Source of the DNA: Limnomonas spitsbergensis
Lineage: Eukaryota > Chlorophyta > Chlorophyceae > Chlamydomonadales
Assembly: GCA_037349105.1 (NCBI GenBank)
Contig: JAYJMM010000081.1
Span: forward strand, 1,302,001-1,366,000
Length of the DNA stretch: 64,000 nt
Reading direction: 5' to 3'
Shown here: piece after piece, positions 40,728 through 53,600 of the stretch
Position numbering within the stretch: position 1 is the stretch's first letter
Layout: the number at the start of each line of letters is the position of its first letter
Translations under genes and position numbers: made by a program
The notes under the pieces: model-generated
What the model was told of the DNA's origin: nothing
The model's database searches: none
Seen by the model: the letters and a program-made list of their open reading frames with translations, nothing else

Positions 40728-42445
40728 TTATTTTCTTGAGGCCTGATACGCCATTTTCCGTCTCTTGATGGTGTCAGCTAACCGCGACAACACCTTGACC
40801 TCGTCCAGGACCTGCACGGGGGCGGCAAGAAATGCGGCTCGAGCGAGCAAGAGGAAGCACTTACAGCCGGTGCTTTTATGTAGATTGCGCCAGACCATCT
40901 TCAAGGCCCGATAGGCCACCCTCACTGGGCCAATGTGGACCAAACTTTGAACAGCCTACGGCCAGTGGCCCCAGCAGCTGAGCTTGATGCAACCGGCCCC
41001 AAGGCCGTCATGTAGCTGAAATGTAGCCGGAGCACGCAAAAAGAAACGCTGTTCACAGCAGCAGCGGGAAATGTACGGGAAATGTGCGTGGACAACAGGA
41101 GAGGTAATTGGGCGGTAAATGAATCATGACCTTGTGCCATGAATGGTGGCTGGGCTTGCCAGAGTTTTGCTCACCTGCACCCATCTATGCTTGTTTCAGC
41201 TACAATTCAGCTACACCACGCTACAATTCAGCCACATCACCGCTTAGTGTTGTGGGGGCCTAGTGCATCAAGCCCTGTTGCATTGGCCATAGGCCAAGGG
41301 CTGGTACATGTTTTGTACCCATCGGACCTGTGGTGGCTGCCAATGGCCTGCCGAAGAGGACCTGGCGCACAAGTATTTCTTTTTTCGGCTAGGAGACCAC
41401 CTTTGCCGGGCCGCCCCTCGGCTGCCCAAGGCCCGATCGGGACCAAGCTTGGGATGCCAGCGGCCCAGGCAGCATGGCTGTCCACACCTGGGGTCACTGG
41501 CTGTAGGCCGGAGTGTAGCTGATACGTAGCTGAGTCACGGAAACAAAAAGGCTGCGGCGCACATTGACATAAGGACAGTAACTCACCAGAGTGTTGAAGT
41601 GCCGGGTGACGGCAGCAGCGAGCTTGCTTTTCTCGTCTTCGCAAACCTTAATAAACAAAGGCATAGCGTACGGTAGATTTGCTTTGCCTTCCCTTATAAT
41701 GAATTTTGTTTGGGGTTGAGGGATTCATGAATATGGTAGTGATCGACTTTCAACACCAGTTTCCAGTCAGAAATTGAGAGTTTGGGTCAAGGGGCAAGGT
41801 AAGTAAGTGGCTGTCGAAAGGGGTGCCCAGGTGTGAACTCATGATGGTACAAGGGATGCCACAGTATAAAAAAAAAATAGTACATGGGGCTTGTCAGGCA
41901 AAGCAAGGCTGTTTTGATTCCAAACAAGCAGGGGGGAGGAGGGGACACATGCAAGGCGGAAAAAAAGATGGGAGAAAATTCTCGCTAGTGGTGACCCATA
42001 CTGTTTATTGAGGGCACCTCAGCTACGCTTCAGGTACATCACGGCCTACAGCTGTGGGGGCCTAGAGGAGCAAGCACTGCTGCTTAGACCACCGGCTGTA
42101 GGCTGGTCAGGGTTTGGTCTCCATCGGCCCAGTGGTGGCCGCCCGGCGGTGCTCGACACATGGCCTGGCGCGTGATAAATGAAACACTTTTCCCGATGAG
42201 TGAAGCGGACATGAGGTCACACCTCCCCCAGTGATGATACGTGATCCAGGATTGCCTATGCAAAATAAATTTATACTACAAGGGGCTGGTCAGCCAAAAG
42301 TATGGCTAAACCACAGTTTTGCTCCTTCAAGATTTGATGCCTATCCAGCAGCTCCATCCTCCCCCCAGGCCTGGCCTACGGCACCCACCAGCCTGTAGAA
42401 CTTCTTGTACTTTTTAAGTGTCACGATGTCCAGCATCGCGAAATT
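40728..42445 (-). CDS. SAP30-like Sin3-binding protein, C-terminal three exons
   Basis: Likely subunit of a Sin3/histone deacetylase co-repressor complex in the nucleus. Minus-strand exons 42445-42389, 41646-41587 and 40811-40728 (TAA) are 57, 60 and 84 nt, all phase 0, with AG before and GT after each. They join to NFAMLDIVTLKKYKKFYRL, VCEDEKSKLAAAVTRHFNTL and VLDEVKVLSRLADTIKRR plus a basic tail ending SRK. That matches the layout of the SAP30 Sin3-binding domain: L..TLKRY..HY.L, then a K..LA..V.RHF helix, then a V.EVEVI..F-like helix. The family call rests on pattern recognition of a short domain. The 5' part is missing from my model; 43033-42838 (minus) with donor CT|gtaagg is a candidate first exon, but it ends in phase 1, so another exon would be needed. 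Introns hold dispersed-repeat copies (40920-41030, 41370-41540). Confidence 0.6.
41370..41540 (+). repeat. Dispersed repeat (TAGCTGAAT-tailed family)
   Basis: A core containing gatcgggaccaagcttggga and caggcagcatggctgtccac, then gtaggccggagtgtagctga and tacgtagctgagtcac. The same core plus short TAGCTGA tail recurs at 7490-7700, 45600-45740 and 58255-58420, and inverted at 2094-2190 and 50943-51070. A body with a variable short tandem tail is SINE-like, but I see no clear A/B boxes. Confidence 0.55.
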
Positions 42446-42837
42446 CTGGGAGGACAGACGGGGGCACGGCAGGGCGGAAGGGACGTTGGGGGGGGAAGGT
42501 GGGCAAGGTGCCTTGTTCCATGAAGGACGGGCGGCTCAGCGATGGGCACGGATCGGCAGGTGCGTTGGATAAACCGATGTGCGTGTCAAAATCAAATTTG
42601 GAACTTGCGCCGAGTCAACTCCCCGTTCTAGCTCTCACCGGCCTGCCGCTACTCATGGCTGGTACTCGGTCTGAACACAAACGTGCGAATATGAAAGCCA
42701 CACCCGCCAGGCCCGAAACACAGATGTCGGAGCGTGTGCTGGTTATGCGCGCAAGGATCTATCCCGCAGATGTGGACCCGTCAGCAAGAAGACGTTGTCG
42801 GGGACGATGTTCGTAGACCGTTGCCCCAAGTCCTTAC

Positions 42838-43033
42838 AGGGAATGTTCAGGGATACGGGTATGGAAAAGCTAAGTTGATCGATGATGGGCGTACGCTTAT
42901 CTAAAGGGCCTCGTCTCTTGAGCGTGACTCTGGCTGGAAGAGCGCTGAGCGGCCCTGTGGTGTGGTCGTCGACGTTGAAGTTCGTCCTGCTCACACAAAT
43001 TCGATCGCTCGCAGGCGCGCCTCGTGAAACCAA
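42838..43033 (-). CDS. Candidate 5' exon, unrecognised
   Basis: Open from ATG (43033) for 65 codons to a donor CT|gtaagg (42838-42837). The translation starts MVSRGAPASDRICVSRTNFN and is not low complexity. It may begin the SAP30-like gene. No domain is recognised, and the intervening 42450-42837 has no exon I can fix. Confidence 0.25.
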
Positions 43034-43305
43034 ATTTCAATATCGGGGTCCATTGCCATGAGCGAAAGGAAAGACAAGGCCCCCAGCTACCACACTACAA
43101 ATATTACAACATCTGTCAAATCATCGACCACGCATTAAAGTTCTAAATTCGGTGAAACAAATTTAAACTTTTTGCCTGGCTCAAATCTTATACCACATCT
43201 CCCAAGTCAATTTTTCTTCTTCTCTACCCCTTCCTGCACCTAACCTTACCGCTTACCCCTGCCTCGGCCTCTACCCATACCTGGCTGCCCCTGCCCCTGC
43301 CCGTA

Positions 43306-43650
43306 TCACTTACTTCTGTTCCTGAAAAACATATGCAACCTGTGGGTTTCTAATACCGGTACTAGTAGTTGAAGGCATGGTAGGAAGACTTTCTTGGTGG
43401 GAAAGTTTTCTTGAACCGTAAAACATCTTCCAGGGTGCCCGCACTCGAAATTGAAGAAGCCATGCCCATGGTCATCAATTTTAGGGGGCAATGCTTTGGG
43501 TGATTCAGTCCAGCACATGCCGCAGGTCGTTGGGCGCCAAATTCGGAAATGCACATCAGTAAAGATTTCACGGTAATACCCTCGCTCTTCAAATGCCACG
43601 AGGGGAAAGGAATTATGACAAGGAACTGCGGAGTCAACTAATGGGACCAT
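43306..43650 (-). CDS. Unrecognised 114-codon open frame
   Basis: A minus-strand frame of mixed composition (PKIDDHGHGFFNFECGHPGR) without repeats, unlike most other frames in the non-genic parts. No domain is recognised and no splice partner identified. It could be an exon or chance. Confidence 0.2.
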   Translation of the reverse strand: MVPLVDSAVPCHNSFPLVAFEERGYYREIFTDVHFRIWRPTTCGMCWTESPKALPPKIDDHGHGFFNFECGHPGRCFTVQENFPTKKVFLPCLQLLVPVLETHRLHMFFRNRSK

Positions 43651-43675
43651 ACAAGTACTCCAATGACAGAGCTGA

Positions 43676-43890
43676 AGAGGTCGGTCAGACAGTGTTGCGT
43701 TTGAGGTTGCGTTTGGGAGTGCAAACGCAAACGCAGACGCGAAACGTAGGGGGGGTGGGGGGGGGTTGACGTTTGGATAAAATATTGTTATGTTTGAATG
43801 GACTCAACTGCGCCCGTATCTTCTGATTGGCTATTTTCTATTATGAATGTCAAACGCAACCTCAAACGTAACGCAGTCTGACCGACCTCT
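43676..43890. mobile_element. 215-bp MITE with ~40-bp terminal inverted repeats
   Basis: The left end agaggtcggtcagacagtgt and the right end (reverse complement agaggtcggtcagactgcgt) match over about 40 bp with three differences; both continue into gtttgaggttgcgtttg. The interior has no coding frame and includes a G run. The flanks do not show an unambiguous duplication. Confidence 0.8.
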
Positions 43891-43933
43891 AAGTTGCACT
43901 CACGCACTCATGCACACCCTGGATGCACACTGC

Positions 43934-44055
43934 CTCTCCTTTTGTTCCTTTCCCCCCCTCCTCCTATTAGTGTCTTCTTTTCTCCCTTCTGAACAGTTGG
44001 GCGCCCACGCGGCCGAGCTTAGAGCGGGCCAAGAGGGGTAACGTTTTTGGCACAC
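43934..44055 (-). mobile_element. Right-end fragment of the gacgttacacctc MITE family
   Basis: Contains ttgttcctttccccccctcc, ttctcccttctgaacag, gttgggcgcccacgcggccg and ends gaggggtaacg. The same order is found at 12285-12360. Confidence 0.55.
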
Positions 44056-44613
44056 CCCTGGATGCACACTGCATGCTTCGTCATCAGGAAACGTGAGTAG
44101 CAACAAAAAACAAATTGAATAACAACGTCCAGTACCGGTGTCTATCGGTATTTATCTTAGCATGGGCATGATGTATCATTTCATTTGATTAGATTCATTT
44201 GTCATGCGTCGTGATATTTTTTTCTACATTTAGGATGGAACATGCTTGAGAAATTACACAGCATTTACGAAAGCAGAACATGACTGCCCAGTGCCCAGAG
44301 ACTGCCAGACCGTTGCAATGCCATGCGTATGCAGGAACCGTGACCGCAGGAACCGGGACCACATGGCGCCATACGGCTTGTACGGCGACTTTGTCATAAC
44401 TGCGAAGTCCCATCAGCAGTTGAAAATTCTCAGCTAGGGCGCTTCGAGCCTGTTCATATTCACGAAGTATTTTTATTAAATTTATATGGTGACCAATCCT
44501 CATCGATAGTTAAAACCTTGTCGATGGCTTCTAAGGCCAAGCTATCCCTCCGCACTCTGCACCTCGCTGCTCCGATCGCACCCTCAACATAGGCGCTGCG
44601 AAACACCCGCGCC

Positions 44614-47600
44614 ATGTCAGAACTCAGCTCCAGCGTCCGAGAAGAGGCCACACAGAGCTTCTTAGCCCTGGCAAAGAAGCGCAAGGGCGGTGAGGACATG
44701 GTCGATGTGGAGCTTCAGTCACATCTTCAACTCGCCACCATATTGAGGTCGAGCGTGACCGGTAATCTCAGCTCGCATGGGCTTGTCGATGATGATGAGT
44801 CGGAGGAGTCGGACAGCGGTCGGAACAGAGGCAGCGGCAAAGCCGCAAAAGGCAGGCCCTCTGTGATGCCGCGCGGCGGAACAAGGTTACCCTCGAAGAC
44901 TAGGGTGCGATCAGCCCGGCCCTCGACCAGCGGTGTCAAAGAGAAGCGGGCTGTGCTTGTGAATGAGGAGGTGCGCCATAACACCATGCATGCCTGTCCA
45001 TGCAAGCATGCATGCAGGTACGCATGCCAGCTTTGAGGCATGCATGCAGGCATGCATGCATGCCTGGATGTTGGTTGACAGCCAGCATGATAGGCTGTCA
45101 ACTGGCAACGAGGAGGTGCAACCATCGCTACATGCACGCACGCATGCATTTGTGCTCTAAGGCGTGCAGGCATGCATGCTAGGCATGCAAGCATGCATTT
45201 CGGGTTTAAAAGCCTGTGGGGCATCATGAAGGCGCATAGCTCTTGTGCCTGCAAACCACTTTTTTTACCACTTTTTATGTTTCCGTTTCTGCGCGACTGA
45301 ACCTTGGCTTCTCCGCATAAAGTTTTGGGTGACCATTTTGGTTACGACTTGTAAACCAGCGACCCCTTAAAAAAACTGCATGTATGCGACATGCCATGCA
45401 CCGACGGCATGCCCGTGAGCGCCTTCCCATGTGCCAGGGTCGGGGCGAGCCGGTGAGGACATAGCTACTGACGCCCGCCGTCAGTAGCTACATAAAAAAA
45501 AAAGTGCATGCAGTCCAATTGAGGCACTGCCCAAACGCATGCCCACGATCTCCTTCCCATGCACAACGGGAAGGAGCTCGTAAACTAGGCCATTATTGGG
45601 CCTATTGGGCCTATTGGGCCTATTGGGAGCAAACCTAGACCAGCCTACAGCCCGTAGCCTTGGCAGCAAAGTAGTCTGCAACAGCCCTGCTCGGCTATAG
45701 ATCAGGATGTACCCGAACTGTAGCTGAAATGCGGTCAAGAAACCAGTGAGGTTCATTTCCACGCCACTGTTCCGTGGTTTTGGGTTAGTTGCTTGCCCAG
45801 GGAGGGTCACTGTTTTTCGTGCATCGTCCTGGCGTATCAAGTGCTGGTGTCCGGGCAGTCGGGCACGTGTCCCATGCATCAAATGTGATTTTTTCCTTGA
45901 CAGAAACAAAATTCAGAGTGGTTGTTTCCTTGGGGCGCTGAAGGGGGAAGTGGATGCACGCCATGGTAAGTAAACAAAAAGAATAGTCCAGGCAGTACAG
46001 GAAATAACTTCTTTAGCTTTTTTAGGGCTCAGGGCTCAGGACTCGGGGCTCAGGTCTGTGAAGTCAACTGGGTGTCTGGCAGGCGCATGGACAGGCGCAT
46101 GGACAGGCACATGGGCTGTCCACTGGATGTCAGGCAGGCGCATGGGTGGGCACATGGGAAGGTACATGGGAAGGCGCATGGGTTTCATGCAGGCACATGG
46201 GTTAGCACATAGGTTGTCCTCTGGGTGTCAGGCAGGCGCATGGTTTGGCGCATGGACGAGCGCATGACTTGTCCACTGGGTGTCAGGCAAGCGCATGGTT
46301 TGGCGCATGGACGAGCGCATGGCTTGTCCACTGGGTGTCAGGCAAGCGCATGGTTTGGCGCATGGACGAGCGCATGGCTTGTCCACTGGGTGTCAGACAA
46401 GCGCATGGTTTGGCGCATGGACGAGCGCATGGCTTATCCACTGGGTGTCAGGCAAGCGCATGGTTTGGCGCATGGATGAGCGCATGGCTTGTCCACTGGG
46501 TGTCAGGCAAGCGCATGGTTTGGCGCATGGACGAGCGCATGGCTTGTCCACTGGGTGTCAGGCAAGCGCATGGTTTGGCGCATGGACGAGCGCATGGCTT
46601 GTCCACTGGGTGTCAGGCAAGCGCATGGTTTGGCGCATGGACGAGCGCATGGCTTGTCCACTGGGTGTCAGGCAAGCGCATGGTTTGGCGCATGGATGAG
46701 CGCATGGCTTGTCCACTGGGTGTCAGGCCGGCGCATGGTTTGGCGCATGGATGAGCGCATGGCTTGTCCACTGGGTGTCAGGCAAGCGCATGGAAAGGAC
46801 CTCTTTCTGAGCAAGCAGCCCTCCTTAGAGGGGGGTGCATGGAAGGAGCGGTGGATGTCATATTCGCCGCGTTATAAAATTGGTTTCCTGCAAAGTGTTT
46901 CAGGTGCTTCCAAAATACAGGACATAAGTAGCCATGCCCTCGTGCCGCCCATAAAGCCAAACGTAGGACACGAACAGCGGGGCCCTGGGATGGCTTGTAT
47001 CACCACAATGCGATATCTTGCAGCACCCTCGATGCCGCGCAGGGCCCCCAATGGCTGTTAACTGTTTCAGGGTCGTTTTTTTTGGAGACAGTGCATCTTC
47101 ATGTTCTTGCATCTACCTTCCTCAGCCCTCCTGGCTGGCGAATTTGGGGGAGAGGTCAGGAGAGAGGATTTTCTTATTTATCTTTACGACTTTCAGAGTA
47201 TTTTCCACCTTTGCATCTCACACAATTTGTCCTACTTTTTGTATCACAACTATCAGAGTCTTCACCCTTGTATCTCACACACAAATCGTCACACATTTTC
47301 TGTACAGCTCTCCGCTTCACCCATGGATCTGAGAATGTGTGAATCGTTCATACTTTTGAATGCTCCCATTCTCCCCTACCACCCACACTTTCCAGGTGTA
47401 TCAAATGATTTTGAAAGCTGCAGAAGAGCTGGACCGGCTCCAAGAGGGGATTGAACCACTGAAAGAGTGAGAGTGGGATGCCTAATTCATAAATTGTGTG
47501 CGCAATTATGGCGTCTTACTGTCAAAGTAGCTGATCTCCCCTTGAAATTACAGTGACTGAAGCTCAGCTATGTAATTCAGCCACGTAAGGACCGCAATTG

Positions 47601-50600
47601 TAACAGCACTGATCGCCATCCGTTAATCCCTCTTTCCAATCTCTGGGGCATCGCCTCCATTCCACATCACAATCCCTCAAGAACGGACAGGCTTAAAAAA
47701 GGCTTCAAGACTTCACTAAGTTTCGGTGCAGTACCTGAAGCTGCCCCTTTCTTTCATGTTGCATGTCATTTTAGTCACCTTTGACTGCCGGTAAACATTC
47801 ATTCCTCGTTGAAGGATGAATCATTTGTTGACCGGTATTTGACATTAAAACGCCATTCATTTTGTGCCCAGCCTCATATGTCTCATAGGTTGATTCTGAT
47901 GCCTGTGCCCTGCTTCCTACATTTCAAAGGCCGTGGGCAACATTTCTTCTAGTGCTGTGCCAATTACGGTCCTTGCAGTGGCTGAATTATGCAGCTGAGT
48001 TCTCCGTCACCGTAATTACAAGGGGAAATCAGCTACTTTACCAGTAAGGGCCCGTAATTGCACTTAGCATTTTTTTGATTATGACGCAATTGCACCGCCC
48101 TGATATCTGATTGCCATGGGCAGCTTTGATTTCTGTCCTCTTTGCCTTTTGCCTCTGCAGCCTCAATCAGCCAGGCTTGAAGCAGACTAACAAGTGGGGC
48201 AAGTTTGAACATGCAATCGAGATCAGGTGCGTCGGGGAACGAATTTGAAAACGCCATCAAGATCCGGTATGTTGGGCGAGTTTGGAAATGCTATTCAGAT
48301 CAGGTGCGCTGGGGCAAGTTTGATGATTCCATCAGGATTAAGTGATGGGGAAAAGGTTGGAATGCACAAAGGAAACAGCTCGGCCATCTACACTTTCCCA
48401 GCTCCGAAACCTGGCTAGAGGGCTAAATCCAGAAGCGGAGGAGTCATATGCACATAGACAGCGTTCACCCCTCGATTGAACCCCTCCTTTCCTCCTTAGC
48501 ACTCAAATTGAGGTAACAGCGCTTTCCATGTTGTGAACCCGACTAATTACAGGTCATAGGTTTAAAGAAAAGGATTCACACGGGGACCCTGTCATGGCCT
48601 GTTCTTTTTTATGAAGAGTTTGAAGTTTTTACATTTTCACATGTATCACATCTGATGCACGGGACACATGCCCGCAAACCAACTCAGGCACTAAATACAC
48701 TAGGACAGCGAGTGCAAGACCAATGACACCTTAATCCCCAATCCTTGAACCCTGGACCCAGAACCCTAATTCCTAATCCTCAATCCCCAAACCCTGAATC
48801 CTTGACCCTGATCCCTTAAACCTTTTCCATGAACCCTGCATCCTAAATCCCAATCCCTGAACCCTAATCCCTGAACCCTAATCCCTGAACCTTAATCCCT
48901 GAACCCTAATCCCTGAACCCTAATCCCTGAACCCTAATCCCTGAACCCTTATCCCTGAACCCTAATCCCCGAATCCTAATCCCTGAATCCTAATCCCTGA
49001 ACCCTAATCCATGAACCCTAATCCCTGAACCCTAATACATACACCCTAATCCCTGAACCCTAATCCCGGAACCCTAATCCCCGAACCCTAATCCCTGAAC
49101 CCTAATCCTTAAACCCTAATTCCTAAACCCTGATCCCCGAACCCTGAACCCTAATCCCTGAACCCTAAGCCATGAACCCTTGTCCCTGAACTCCAATCCC
49201 TGAACCCTAATTCCTGAACCCTAATTCCCGAATCCTAATCCCCGAACCCTAATCCCTGAACCCTAATCCCTGAACCCTAATTCCTGAACCCTAATCCCTG
49301 AACCCCAAGCCCTGAACTCCTAAGCCCTGACCCTGATTCATGAACCCTAATTCCTGAACCCTAATCCCTGAACCCTGAGCCCTGAACCCTAAGCCCTGAA
49401 CCCTAAAATTCATGAAACACAATCCCTGACACACAATTTCTTTGCATCCTGAACCCTGATCCCTGAACCCTGAACCCCTCATCGCATCAGTTCTGCTTCC
49501 ACCCCTCATTTATCTCCTGAAGACGACATCAATTCGAACGCTTTCCACGTTTTAACCCAAATCGCAGGTCAAAGCAAGAAGAAGAGGCGACACAAGAAGA
49601 TGGCGATACCCATCAGGTGGCCCAAGCTCCGCCTCCCTGGCCTCCTAAAAGGGTCCGAACTGAAGGCTGGGGTTGAGGGCGGTTGGGTTGAGGGTTAAGG
49701 AAGATGAGGACGAGCAAGTCGCTCCAGCCCTAAGCTAACTGGTGGTCTTGGAGCACATCCCCTTGTCTGACCCCCCCCCACAAGACAAAACCTCCTAACC
49801 CTAACCCTTAAACCTTGGACCATAACCCCTTAACCCTCAACCCTGGACATATGTGGTCTTGGAGCACATCCCCTTGCCTGAACCCCAACCCCCCTAGGAC
49901 AATCACCCATAACCCTAACCCTTAAACCTTGGACCATAACCTCTTAACCCTCAACCCTGGGCAGGTGGTCTTGGAGCACATCCCCTTGCCTGAACCCTAA
50001 CCCCCTTAGACAGTCACCCCCTAGCCCTCAACCCTTATCCTTAAACCACAACCCCTTTACCCTGAACATGTGGTCTTGGAGCGCATTCCCATGCCTGAAC
50101 CCTACCCCCCCTAGACCATTGCCCCCTAGCCCTCAACCCTCAACCCTCAACCCTGGGCAGGTGGTCTCGGAGCGCATTCCCACACCAGAGGCCACGCCGC
50201 CACCCTCACCTCCCAAGAAGAAGACGCAGAAGATGACCCCATTAGTGATTCAAAAAGTCGAACCGACATTCGAGAGACGGAAAAAGGTGAGGCTGTTTTT
50301 AAGTGCAAGAAAGTGTGGGGGGGAGGGCCCCATGGCATTTTTAATTGATGGAAAGCGGGGGATTCGTTGCGGTGAGGTGCTTGGTGCTGAGTGACTTCGA
50401 AATTCTCCAACTTCGGTGACATTCAAATATTGGTATGTGCTGACACAGTGGCCCAGCGGTCTCGCCATCTGGTGAATATTTATAAATTCAAATACCGGTA
50501 TGCGCTGTTACTGGTCCAGCGATCTGGTGATGTGGCGATCTGGTGAATTTGTGGATTGGTGCGAATTGAAGGGCATCTACCTTTTGTTACTCTTATCGAC

Positions 50601-53600
50601 AAATCTCTGGACACAGGCACCCAAAAACAATTCATCTGTCAACAGCTTTTACAAAGCTTTTTATGTCCAATAAAAAGGCTTCAATGCAGGTCTGGGTTGA
50701 GAATTTCCTGGGATTATTTTTCAACATTGTATTCAATCAAAGTTTGATGAAAGCGGTATCTTATTACTTAATGAATTTCCAGCATTTTTGTTTTAATCAA
50801 TTTTCACCGCAGACCATGCCTGTCTGTTTGGATGCGTCCAAAAGCACAAACTGGTTAACCTCCTGCCCATATCATTTTCCCGGTGTGTCATCTGACAACG
50901 CTGTAACGCAAGTAAACATTTTTTTCGTGTTTCAGCTACCTGTCAGCTAAATTCCGGCCTTCGGCAGGAGGCCCCAGTTGTGGCCAGCCATGCTGTTTGG
51001 GCAGTCGGCTGTAGGTCGGTCCAGGTTTGGTCCCAACTGGGCCTCTGGTGGCTAAGGGGCGGCCTGATAGGTGGACTGGTAGCCAAAAAATGAAACTCTG
51101 CCGATGGTAGAATACCATTCCTTAAATTCCTTAACCCAAAACCCTTAACCCAAAACCCTGACCTCTTAACTCTACATCCCTAGCCCCAAAGTCCCAAACC
51201 AAGCACTTCTTTCTTCACAGCGCGTCATGGTGGCCTTACCCGAGGGCGCATCTCCGGCACCCGCAGAAAACAACCCTGACTCCACGCCCGAAGGACAAGG
51301 GTGCACTAGCTCAGCCCCCGCCGAGGGCGGCCCGGGCTCAGCGACGGCTCCGGAAGCTTCCGGTCAGAACCAGCCTGAGGGCCAAAACGCCAACGAGGCG
51401 GGAGGGATCTCCCAGTCGGGAAGAGGTGGCGCACAGGGAGGGGATGGCGAGGAGGAGGAGGAGGAGGGGGGTGAGGAGGAGCAGGATGATGACGAGGAGG
51501 ATTTGAACTCGCCGCTAAACCTGAGCAGGTTCTCGTCCGTGAAGTCCCAAATGACAGAGTGAGGAGCAGGGGGAAGGGACGCGGGTGGGGGGTGCGGGTC
51601 TGGGGAGCGGTCAGGGGGGTGGGAGCGGGGTTGGGGGGGGGCTGCATTGTGTGTTTCAGGGCACTTAAGCTTCAATCCAGCTACATTTTGGGGGCACTTC
51701 AGCTTCAATTTAGCTACATTTTTGGGGCACTTGAGCTTCAATTCAGCTACATTTTGGGGGCACTTCTGCTTCGATCCAGCTACATTTTTGGGACTAGGCC
51801 CCTTCCTTGGTCACAGATAGTAGCCCGCACTAAGCCACACCTTAGGGTTTACGGTTAGCACTGTACATGAAGCCCATTCGAATATGGGATGGTAGTGCTC
51901 ACTAAGCCCCACCTTTGGGTCATGGATAGTACTGTGCATTAAGCCCCTTCGAATCTCAGGCAGTGGAGCTCACTACGCCCCACCTTACAGTTTCGGGGAG
52001 TAGGGCTCACTAGGCTCCCTTAGGTCTCAGATTTCCTTGTCTCACGCTATGTGGCTATTTTACTCGTTTCATGCGTTTCTGTTGCCTCCCTGAACTGCTC
52101 TGTGCTAAGGCGTGTGTCGAGTCAAGAGCTTGAAGCCGAGCCCCTGCCAGAGGCTGCTGCGGGATTCGAGCCGGGACCGTCCTCGGGCACCGAGAAACAG
52201 GCCACGGATGGACATGCCGTTCAGTGGGAGTCGGTCGCGGATTCGCAGGAGAAAAAGCAGGCTGTGGAGGTGCACGAAGCTGCCGCGTCGGCGCCATCCG
52301 TCGTGCAGGACGGCGCCGTCGGAGCGGAGGGAGATGATGGTGATGGGCTGGACGGGGTCGACCCTTTTGGTGACACGTTCCTCCAGGCAGAACCTGTCGG
52401 TGTGGACGATACCCTGGCAAAGAGCAACCAACAATCGAATCCTGACGGTAGGCGGAGGGAGGGTATGGAGAGGGCGGCCATGGGCCAAGCGGGGTTGACC
52501 TCTTTGTTGATATCTTCCACCAGGCAGGGGGAGGATGCATGCAGGCGATGTAGAGGCAGCAGTGGGCCGATAAAATTGTCACTGGTCCTCTGCCAGTGGT
52601 AAGCAAACGTTGTTGTGGTAGTGCTGATAATGATACATCAACACTACAACATCAGGGGGACATTGGCGAGCTGAAATGTAATCTTTTTTGGCGGGCTGAA
52701 ATATAACCTCCATGGATCAGTCAGAGGTAAGTGAATGCTGTCATTGTTGGTGTTGCTGTACAGCTGATAATTAGGTTTTATGCTGTTGCTGTTGCTTTTC
52801 TGATGTTGCTGTTGCTGTCGCTGCTAACCCTTTTCATCTTGTGTTCATACTTCAGGTGTCAGCGGCAACCAAAGCCGCTTGAAAACTGATGAGGAGCTCC
52901 TCGGAAGCTTTAGAGACACCGAGGATCTTTATGTGCTTGAGGAGGCAGGGAACGGCGGCAAGACAGGGAAAGGGCGGGTAAGTGGTATCAAAGAGTTCAT
53001 TCGTATGATTGGCAACGAGGACATTTATGTGCTTGAGGAAGCAGGGAATGGCGGCAAGACAGTGAAAGGGCGGGTGAGTGGTTATAAGTAAGATACATTC
53101 GTACTACTTTTTGGCAGGAGGATGGGTACATGCTTGAGAAGGTTGGGAACGGTTGAAAGATGGCAAAAGGGCGGGTAAAAGGTTATGATGAGGGGGCTTG
53201 TTTGACTTATCATTGGCAACAGGACAGCTTCATGCTTAAGAAGGCAGGGAATTATGCAGGGATGGCAAATGGGCTCTAAAGGGGGCCTTGCCTGATACTG
53301 TTAACCCCTACTCCGGTGCACCCCGAACCCTCTCTCAACCTTGCATCCCCAACCACAGCTGTGTGGAGCGTCTCTTAAGGGGGTCCTTGCCTGATGCTGC
53401 TTAACCCTTAACCCTACACCCTAAACCCTCTCTCATCCTCCCCTCCCCAACCACAGCTGTGTGGAGCGTCTCTTAAGGGGGTCCTTGCCTGATGCTGCTA
53501 AACCCTTAACCCTACACCCTGAACCCTCTCTCATCCCCCCCTCCCCAACCACAGCCGTGTGGAGCGTCTCTTAAGGGGGTCCTTACCTGATGCTGCTAAA

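Noticed and set aside
42418..42816. Plus-strand frame MSRCPASRNSGRTDGG...
   Set aside because: No domain, biased Arg/Gly composition, and it overlaps the well-supported minus-strand SAP30-like exon.
46058..47061. Frames encoding MACPLGVRQAHGLAHGR repeats
   Set aside because: They come from the 55-bp minisatellite; the period is not a codon multiple, and the gene model splices over this region.
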